Below are positions 40,794 to 46,611 of a DNA stretch of 56,174 bases, piece by piece. How positions within the stretch are numbered: the stretch's first letter is position 1; every line of letters starts with the position of its first letter. Origin of the DNA: Sutterella sp. Lineage in GTDB: Bacteria > Pseudomonadota > Gammaproteobacteria > Burkholderiales > Burkholderiaceae_F. The DNA is taken from the NCBI RefSeq assembly GCF_030539355.1, contig NZ_JAUNSF010000009.1, positions 1 to 56,174 of the forward strand, written 5' to 3'. The translations under genes and the position numbers were made by a program. Below the pieces are notes generated by a model. It saw nothing but the letters and a program-made list of their open reading frames with translations. It was not told the DNA's origin and did not search any database.

Positions 40794-43190
40794 ATGTCTG
40801 AGAAGAAGTTCACCATTTCGCGCCGTTCGCTCCTGAAGACAGCCGCCGCGGCCTCCGCCGCCGCCTCCGTGCCCGTCCTCGGCTCGACCGCGCATGCGTC
40901 GACCGCGCCCGAGACCGCGCACATCCGCGACTTCGCGATGATCGAGGCGTTCTACCGCGACTATCCGAAGCGCCTCGCCGCCGTCCGCGGCAAGCTCGGC
41001 CGTCCGCTCACGCTCGCCGAGAAGGTGATCTTCACGCATCTCTACCATCCCGAGAGCCTGCGCGAGTTCAAGCGCGGCGCCGACTACATCGAGCTCCGTC
41101 CGGACCGCGCCGGCACGCACGACATCGGCGGCCCGATGGCCATCATCCAGTTCCTCTCCTCGGGCAAGGAGCGCATTGCGCTGCCGGCCGCGCTCGTCTG
41201 CGACCACCTCGTCATGGCCAACGCCGGCGCCATCCCCGACCTCAAGGTCGCCGAGAAGGGCAATTACGAGACCTACGACTTCCTCGCCCGCGCCGCGAAG
41301 CGCTACGGCTTTGACTTCTGGCCCGCCGGCGCCGGCATCTGCCACCAGGTGTTCATGGAGAACTACAACTTCCCGGGCGGCATGATGCTCGTCACGGACA
41401 GCCACACCCCGACCGCCGGCGGCATGGGCATGCTCGCGATCGGCGTGGGCGGCGCTGACCTCGTCGACGGCCTGATGGGCATGGAGTGGGAGCTCAAGAT
41501 GCCGAAGTTGATCGGCGTCAAGCTCACGGGCGAGCTCTCCGGCTGGACCTCCCCGAAGGACGTGATCCTCAAGCTCACCGGCATTCTCTCCACCAAGGGC
41601 GGCACGAACGCCATCATCGAGTTCTTCGGCGAAGGCACGAAGGCCCTCTCCGCCACCGGCAAGGCCACGATCTGCAACATGGGCGCCGAGACGGGCGCCA
41701 CGACCTCGGTCTTCCCGTTCGATGACTCGATGGTCCGCTACCTCAACGCCACGGGCCGCGAGGCGGTCTCGAACCTCGCCAAGGGCGTCGCCGCCGACCT
41801 GCAGGCCGACCCGGAGGTCATCGCCGACCCGGCCAAGTACTTCGACCGCGTCGTCGAGATCGATCTCTCCACGCTCGAGCCGCACATCAACGGCCCGTTC
41901 TCGCCCGACGCCGCGATGCCGATCAACACCGTCGCCGAGAAGCAGAAGGAAAAGGGCTTCCCGCAGAAGCTCGAGGTCGCCCTCATCGGCTCCTGCACGA
42001 ACTCGTCCTACGAGGACATCACCCGCGCCGCCTCGGTCGCGAAGGAAATGCTCGACAAGGGCATCGAGGTGAAGACCCCGATCATGGTCGTGCCCGGCTC
42101 GGTCCGCATCTACCAGACCCTCGAGCGCGACGGCCTGCTCGACGTCTTCAAGAAGCTCAACGCCACGGTGCTCGCCACCGCCTGCGGCCCCTGCATCGGC
42201 CAGTGGCACCGCACGACGGGCGACATGACGAAGCCCAATTCGATCATCGAGTCCTTCAACCGCAACTTCGCCGGCCGCAACGACGGCTCCACGAAGACGG
42301 CCGCCTTCCTTGCGTCGCCCGAGATCGTGATGGCGATGGCCGCCGAGGGTGACATCACCTTCAACCCGCTCGAGGGGTCGCTGCGCTCGAAGACCGGCAT
42401 CAACGTGCGCCTCTCCGCCCCGAAGGGCGAGGAGCTCCCGAGCAAGGGCTTTGTCTCCGAGATCACGGGCTGCGTGCTGCCGACCTACGAGAAGATCAGC
42501 ATGGAGGTGAGCCCCACGAATGAGCGCATCCAGCTCCTGAAGCCCTTCAAGGCCTGGGACGGCAAGGACTTCGCCGCGCTCCCGCTCCTCATCAAGGTGA
42601 AGGGCAAGTGCACGACCGACCACATCTCCCCGGGCGGCAAGTGGCTCCCGTACCGCGGCAACATCGACCGCATCTCGGACAACCTGCTCGAGCGCGGCAT
42701 CAACGCCTTCAACGGCCAGGCGGGCAAGGTCTGGAACTTCGAGACCTCGTCCTACGACACGCCGGCCAAGGTCGCCCGCTACTACCGCAACCACGATGTC
42801 TCGAGCGTGATCGTCGGTGACGACAACTACGGCGAGGGCTCGAGCCGCGAGCACGCCGCCATGGAGCCGCGCTACCTCAACGTCGCCGTGGTGCTCGCGA
42901 AGAGCCTCGCCCGCATCCACGAGTCGAACCTCAAGAAGCAGGGCGTCCTCGCGCTCACCTTCGCCGATCCGGCCGACTACGACCGCATCCGTGAGAAGGA
43001 CCGCATCTCGGTGCTCGGCCTCGCCTCCATTGCCCCGGGCAAGACCGTCACGGTCGAGCTCACGCACGAGGACGGCACGAAGGAGCAGTTCCAGGCCGCG
43101 CACTCCTACAACGAGAAGCAGCTCGGCTGGTGGCGCGCCGGCTCCGCGCTCAACTGGATCGTCGCCGAGGAGAAGAAGGCGAAGGCCTGA
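40794..43190 (+). CDS. Tat-exported (periplasmic) aconitase
   Basis: 798 residues, mitochondrial-type aconitase. A twin-arginine signal fills the N-terminus: SRRSLLK at 9-15, a hydrophobic stretch (TAAAASAAASVPVLG), and a cleavage site STAHA|S after residue 35. The 4Fe-4S cysteines are C401 (GSCTNSS), C464 and C467 (TACGPCIGQW), with the same 63/66 spacing as C358/C421/C424 of mitochondrial aconitase. CDHL, TDSHTPTAGG, NRNFAGRND, GKCTTDHISPGGKW and YGEGSSREHA supply the catalytic residues. The enzyme is therefore predicted to be active, folded with its cluster in the cytoplasm, and exported. Cytoplasmic aconitases have no such leader. Flanked by Tat flavoprotein-cytochrome pairs. Confidence 0.95.
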   Translation: MSEKKFTISRRSLLKTAAAASAAASVPVLGSTAHASTAPETAHIRDFAMIEAFYRDYPKRLAAVRGKLGRPLTLAEKVIFTHLYHPESLREFKRGADYIELRPDRAGTHDIGGPMAIIQFLSSGKERIALPAALVCDHLVMANAGAIPDLKVAEKGNYETYDFLARAAKRYGFDFWPAGAGICHQVFMENYNFPGGMMLVTDSHTPTAGGMGMLAIGVGGADLVDGLMGMEWELKMPKLIGVKLTGELSGWTSPKDVILKLTGILSTKGGTNAIIEFFGEGTKALSATGKATICNMGAETGATTSVFPFDDSMVRYLNATGREAVSNLAKGVAADLQADPEVIADPAKYFDRVVEIDLSTLEPHINGPFSPDAAMPINTVAEKQKEKGFPQKLEVALIGSCTNSSYEDITRAASVAKEMLDKGIEVKTPIMVVPGSVRIYQTLERDGLLDVFKKLNATVLATACGPCIGQWHRTTGDMTKPNSIIESFNRNFAGRNDGSTKTAAFLASPEIVMAMAAEGDITFNPLEGSLRSKTGINVRLSAPKGEELPSKGFVSEITGCVLPTYEKISMEVSPTNERIQLLKPFKAWDGKDFAALPLLIKVKGKCTTDHISPGGKWLPYRGNIDRISDNLLERGINAFNGQAGKVWNFETSSYDTPAKVARYYRNHDVSSVIVGDDNYGEGSSREHAAMEPRYLNVAVVLAKSLARIHESNLKKQGVLALTFADPADYDRIREKDRISVLGLASIAPGKTVTVELTHEDGTKEQFQAAHSYNEKQLGWWRAGSALNWIVAEEKKAKA

Positions 43191-43291
43191 TTCCCCTCCG
43201 GGCGAGCCCGGAAAGCCGCGCGTCCCCGGCCCGACGGCCGCGGGTGAGACCGTCCCGCCCGGGTGCGCGCGGCCCCTGCTGAAAGCCTTTC

Positions 43292-43324
43292 AACCGTCCG
43301 CGAAACCGGCCCGCGGACGGTTTT
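43292..43324 (+). terminator. Terminator of the Tat aconitase gene
   Basis: AACCGTCCGCG (43292-43302) pairs perfectly with CGCGGACGGTT (43312-43322), followed by TTTTC. The next gene therefore has its own promoter. Confidence 0.85.
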
Positions 43325-43338
43325 CAAATCCCCGAACC

Positions 43339-43373
43339 TTGACTTCACTACGTACTACGTAGTGGTCGATCGG
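43339..43373 (+). promoter_or_regulatory. Shared operator element, copy 2 (TcuA-like flavoprotein promoter)
   Basis: A near-perfect 19-bp palindrome CACTACGTA-C-TACGTAGTG (43346-43364) follows TTGACTTCA (43339-43347). It matches copy 1 at 40551 at 27 of 35 bases. It ends 229 bp before the flavoprotein ATG, a distance similar to copy 1. The intervening 43374-43602 shows no gene; the ribosome binding site TTAGGAG precedes the start. Confidence 0.75.
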
Positions 43374-43602
43374 CCGAAAATTTAAGCGTGGAGCAAGAAT
43401 TCCTCCCCCGGACCTCCCGGGAAGGCTGAAATCCCGCGGCCCATGACCTCTCTCCCCCGGGCCCGCCGCTTCAGGCCTCTCCGGAAAGCGTCCTTCCCCA
43501 GATGGAATTCCCGCGCCACGCCTGCAAAGCCAAGAAACCGTCGCCGTCCCTTGACTCCATATTCCCCGGGGCCGGCTGAACGGACCAATTAGGAGAAAAA
43601 GA

Positions 43603-45093
43603 ATGTCCAACACGGATATGAGCCGTCGCGGTCTGCTGAAGACCTCCTTCCTCGGCGCCGCCGCCGCCGGTGTCACGGGTCTCACCGCCACCGCCGCCAA
43701 GGCCGAGCCCGCCCAGGCTGCCGATGCTGAATACGACGTCATCGTCGTCGGCGCCGGCCCCGCCGGTCTCATCACCGCCATCACCGCCCATGACCTCGGC
43801 GCCAAGGTCGCGCTCTTCGAGAAGCGTGACCGCCCGGACGGCAACGCGATCTTCGCGCTCGGCTCGATCTGCGGCTGGGGCACCCGTCACCAGAAGGAAC
43901 AGGGCATCGAGGACACCGCCGACGCGTTCTACGCGATGATGATGGATGTCTCCAAGCAGATGGGCGACAAGGCGCTCAACCGCACCTACACCGACAACAT
44001 CTCCGAGGGCATCGACTGGCTCGAGAGCGAGATCGGCGTCAAGTTCGGCAAGATCCGTCCGATGCCGTATCCGCGCCTCGGCCGCACCTGCCGCGTCCTC
44101 GGCGACGGCATCACGGGCGGCGCCCGCCTCGTGCAGTACCTCCTCGCCGCGGCCAAGAAGCGCGGCATCGAGATCAAGTACGAGCACAAGGTGATCGAGC
44201 TCATCCATGACGAGAAGTTCGCCGTCCAGGGCGTCGTGGCCCTCACGGACGACGGCCGCAAGCGCTTCCTCTCCCGCGGCGGCGTCTGCATCACCACCGG
44301 CGGCTTCTCCGCCAACCCCGAGATGGTCGACCGCTACATCGGCGGCTGGGCCACCCGCATGGTGCTGCGCGGCTCGAAGTCGACGACCGGCGAGAACATC
44401 TCGCTCACGCTCCCGCTCTACACGAAGTTCGTCAACATGGACCAGTTCCACAGCGGCCCGATCATCGGCGTGACGCATGTGAACCCGGCCGACGTTCTGA
44501 ACTCCGGCTACGGCGTCCAGGTCAACACCTCGGGCAACCGCTTCATGGACGAGAACAACACCTACGTCGTGAAGGCCCGCACCACGGCTCTCCAGACCGT
44601 TGACAACCAGGCCTGGGTGATCGTCGACAGCGACTGCTCGGTCCTCGACAAGGTCATCCCGAAGTTCGACCGTCTGCACAGCCCGTACGGCAAGGCCGAC
44701 ACGATCGAGGAGCTCTGCAAGCAGGTCAACCTCCCCGTCAAGAACGTTCAGAAGGCCGTTGACGCCTACAACAAGGCGCTCGCCGAGAACAAGCTTGACG
44801 AGATGACCCCGCCGAACACCTACAAGAAGCCTCATCCCATCGCCAAGGCTCCGTTCTACGCCGTTCCCTTCCAGGGCGGCATGACGGCCACCTTCGGCGG
44901 CCCGCTCATCAACACCCGTGCCGAGATCCAGAATCTCGACGGTGCGAGCATCCCCGGCCTCTACGCCGCGGGCAATGCCGCGGGCGGCATCTTCTACTTC
45001 AACTACGCCGGCGGCGCTCAGCTCGGTGCCGCGACCGTGTTCGGCCGCATCGCCGCCCGCGAGATGGCTGCCCGTGCCAAGAAGGCGAAGTAA
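43603..45093 (+). CDS. Tat-exported TcuA-like FAD reductase/dehydrogenase
   Basis: 496 residues. The Tat signal MSRRGLLKTSFLG (residues 6-18) leads to a cleavage site near AKAE. FAD fold: DVIVVGAGPAGLITAITAHD. Unlike the other two flavoproteins it has no HHTMGG; the same place reads GGMTATFGGPLI, followed by GLYAAGNAAGGIFYFNYAGG and GAATVFGRIAARE. This pattern, with Thr/Phe where fumarate reductase has His, recalls tricarballylate dehydrogenase TcuA (PGITFTYLG) and ketosteroid dehydrogenases. TcuA interconverts tricarballylate and cis-aconitate, which fits the aconitase beside it. The gene is 32 bp upstream of a tetraheme cytochrome gene. The substrate is a hypothesis. Confidence 0.9.
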   Translation: MSNTDMSRRGLLKTSFLGAAAAGVTGLTATAAKAEPAQAADAEYDVIVVGAGPAGLITAITAHDLGAKVALFEKRDRPDGNAIFALGSICGWGTRHQKEQGIEDTADAFYAMMMDVSKQMGDKALNRTYTDNISEGIDWLESEIGVKFGKIRPMPYPRLGRTCRVLGDGITGGARLVQYLLAAAKKRGIEIKYEHKVIELIHDEKFAVQGVVALTDDGRKRFLSRGGVCITTGGFSANPEMVDRYIGGWATRMVLRGSKSTTGENISLTLPLYTKFVNMDQFHSGPIIGVTHVNPADVLNSGYGVQVNTSGNRFMDENNTYVVKARTTALQTVDNQAWVIVDSDCSVLDKVIPKFDRLHSPYGKADTIEELCKQVNLPVKNVQKAVDAYNKALAENKLDEMTPPNTYKKPHPIAKAPFYAVPFQGGMTATFGGPLINTRAEIQNLDGASIPGLYAAGNAAGGIFYFNYAGGAQLGAATVFGRIAAREMAARAKKAK

Positions 45094-45125
45094 GAACTGA
45101 CCCCCACTGGGAAGAGAGAATCAAA

Positions 45126-45476
45126 ATGACCAAGAAGACCCTTATCGCGCTCGCCGCCGCCCTTGCGCTCGGCTCCGCTTTCACTTCCGCCACCGCCGCG
45201 GACTTCACGGCTGACTTCCATGTCTCGAAGGGCCTGAACTGCGCCACCTGCCACAAGACCGCCCCCGTCGAGGGCGCGAAGGTGAAGAAGGCCACGTGCC
45301 AGTCCTGCCACAGCTACGAGTCGCTCGCCCAGAAGACCGCCAAGGTCGAGCCGAACCCGCACTACAACCACCTGGGCGACGTGAACTGCACGGACTGCCA
45401 CAAGGGACATCAGAAGTCCGAGCTGATGTGCAACCAGTGCCATCAGTTCCAGCTCAACGTTCCTCACTCCAAGTGA
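45126..45476 (+). CDS. Periplasmic small tetraheme cytochrome c
   Basis: 116 residues with a Sec signal (1-25, ending ATAAD). Four CxxCH sites are present: CATCH, CQSCH, CTDCH and CNQCH, with further His residues (DFHVSKG, NPHYNHLG, KGHQ) for the second axial ligands. It is a clear paralogue of the cytochrome at 38112: both end in CHQF and share NPHxxxH. It is 32 bp after the TcuA-like flavoprotein, so the two form an operon with a strong terminator behind. It should be that enzyme's electron donor. Confidence 0.95.
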   Translation: MTKKTLIALAAALALGSAFTSATAADFTADFHVSKGLNCATCHKTAPVEGAKVKKATCQSCHSYESLAQKTAKVEPNPHYNHLGDVNCTDCHKGHQKSELMCNQCHQFQLNVPHSK

Positions 45477-45586
45477 TCTGGCTTTCAGTGATGCCCGTCA
45501 CTTGCTGAGTGGCTGCTCTTCGCAAGGCTGAACGAAAGAACTTCCAACCGGTTTCTTCCTAAAGGACTTTGCAGGAAGAAGAGCAA

Positions 45587-45635
45587 GGCCTTCGGATTCC
45601 GCGGTTCTCCCCGCGGGATCCGGAGGCCTCTTTTT
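45587..45635 (+). terminator. Terminator of the TcuA-like operon
   Basis: A long stem from GGCC (45587-45590) through CCGCGG to CCGCGG and GGCC (45625-45628) is followed by TCTTTTT. Confidence 0.9.
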
Positions 45636-45656
45636 ATTCACGGCACGCTGATGCGG

Positions 45657-45691
45657 AAAGGGCGCCCGGCTTCTGGCCGGACGCCCCTTTT
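45657..45691. terminator. Terminator of the GntR gene (bidirectional)
   Basis: AAAGGGCGCCCGGC (45657-45670) pairs with GGCCGGACGCCCCTTT (45675-45690), with small mismatches. T-tracts are found on both sides. Confidence 0.8.
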
Positions 45692-45715
45692 CGATGATCA
45701 GTTCCGTGCTTCGCT

Positions 45716-46408
45716 TCAGGCCGAGAGCAGGTCGATCTGTTCCTTGAGGTGCTTCGAGAGCAGATCGCGCGCGAGCTCCTCGTCGCCGCGCTGGATCGCG
45801 CGCAGCAGTTCGCGCTCCTGGCGGGCGATCGCCATGAAGAAGGCCGGGTCGTTCTGCGGCAGGTTCGAGGTGGTCTTCTCGAAGTACGTGATGAGCGCGG
45901 CCGAGAACACCTGCAGCACGCGGTTGCCGCAGGACTCGAGGAGGATCAGGTGGAACTCGCGGTCCCAGCGGTCCGCCTCGCGGGTGTTGCCGGCGTTGGC
46001 TTCGATCCTGCAGATCGCATCGTCGAGGCGCCCGAGGAGCGCCGGCGTCATGCGGCGCACGCAGAGCGGGATGATGTTCACCTCAATGAGGAGCCTCGCC
46101 TCGATGAACTCGCGGATGTCGAAGTTCGCGATGTCCATCTGCACCTGGATCTGCGAGGAGAGGTGCTTCGGGCCCATGGCGTTGACCGTCATGCCGCGCT
46201 TCGGCGCGCGGTCGACGATGCCCATCTGCGAGAGCACCGAGAGGGCCTTTCTCACCTTGTAGCGCGTCACGTTGAAGCGCTCGGCGATCTCGGCCTCGGT
46301 GTCGATGCGTCCGCCCGCCTTCGCCTGGCGAAGGATGTGCTTGTGGATGTCACGGAATAGCGTGTCCTCGTCAATCGGGGCGTTGGAGGAGAGATAGTTC
46401 TTTTCCAA
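45716..46408 (-). CDS. GntR/FadR-type (FCD domain) transcription regulator
   Basis: 230 residues. An N-terminal winged helix (about 15-75, with IAERFNVTRYKVRKALSVLSQMG) is followed by an FCD ligand-binding domain (about 90-220): FDIREFIEARLLIEVNIIPL, DRWDREFHLILLESCGN (metal/carboxylate ligand pattern DxxxH) and RQERELLRAIQRGDEELARD. FCD regulators usually sense organic acids such as lactate, citrate, malonate or tricarballylate-like ligands. It faces the TcuA-like operon and may control it. A palindrome TTTGTCGACAAA upstream of its own start differs from the CTACGTAGTGG element, so which genes it controls is open. Confidence 0.9.
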   Translation of the reverse strand: MEKNYLSSNAPIDEDTLFRDIHKHILRQAKAGGRIDTEAEIAERFNVTRYKVRKALSVLSQMGIVDRAPKRGMTVNAMGPKHLSSQIQVQMDIANFDIREFIEARLLIEVNIIPLCVRRMTPALLGRLDDAICRIEANAGNTREADRWDREFHLILLESCGNRVLQVFSAALITYFEKTTSNLPQNDPAFFMAIARQERELLRAIQRGDEELARDLLSKHLKEQIDLLSA

Positions 46409-46478
46409 GGCGGTTCCTTCGGGCGTTGCAGGTGGAAAAAGAGGGGAAACCGGGGCGGGGACGACGGCTCACGGTCAA

Positions 46479-46490
46479 TTTGTCGACAAA
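46479..46490. promoter_or_regulatory. Palindrome TTTGTCGACAAA upstream of the GntR gene
   Basis: A perfect 12-bp palindrome at 46479-46490, about 70 bp upstream of the GntR start codon. It fits the TnGTnnnACnA type bound by FadR-subfamily GntR proteins and so suggests autoregulation. Confidence 0.5.
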
Positions 46491-46535
46491 GGTCGAACAA
46501 ATAGGAATATTACCGCACGGCGCGCGTGCCGCAGT

Positions 46536-46558
46536 GCCCGGAGTCCGGGACTCCGGGC
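46536..46558. other. Perfect hairpin after mutS
   Basis: GCCCGGAGTC (46536-46545) pairs perfectly with GACTCCGGGC (46549-46558). No U-tract follows, so termination of mutS by this element would need help. Confidence 0.4.
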
Positions 46559-46611
46559 CTTCAGCGCGCGCCCGGCGGCTGTCCCCGGGCGACAGGCCCG
46601 CTCAGAGTGCC

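Noticed and set aside
40794-40900. The Tat leader of the aconitase as an annotation artefact
   Set aside because: The leader is in frame, the next Met (in DFAMIEAF, about residue 49) would remove part of the aconitase N-terminus, and two neighbouring reductases also carry Tat leaders.
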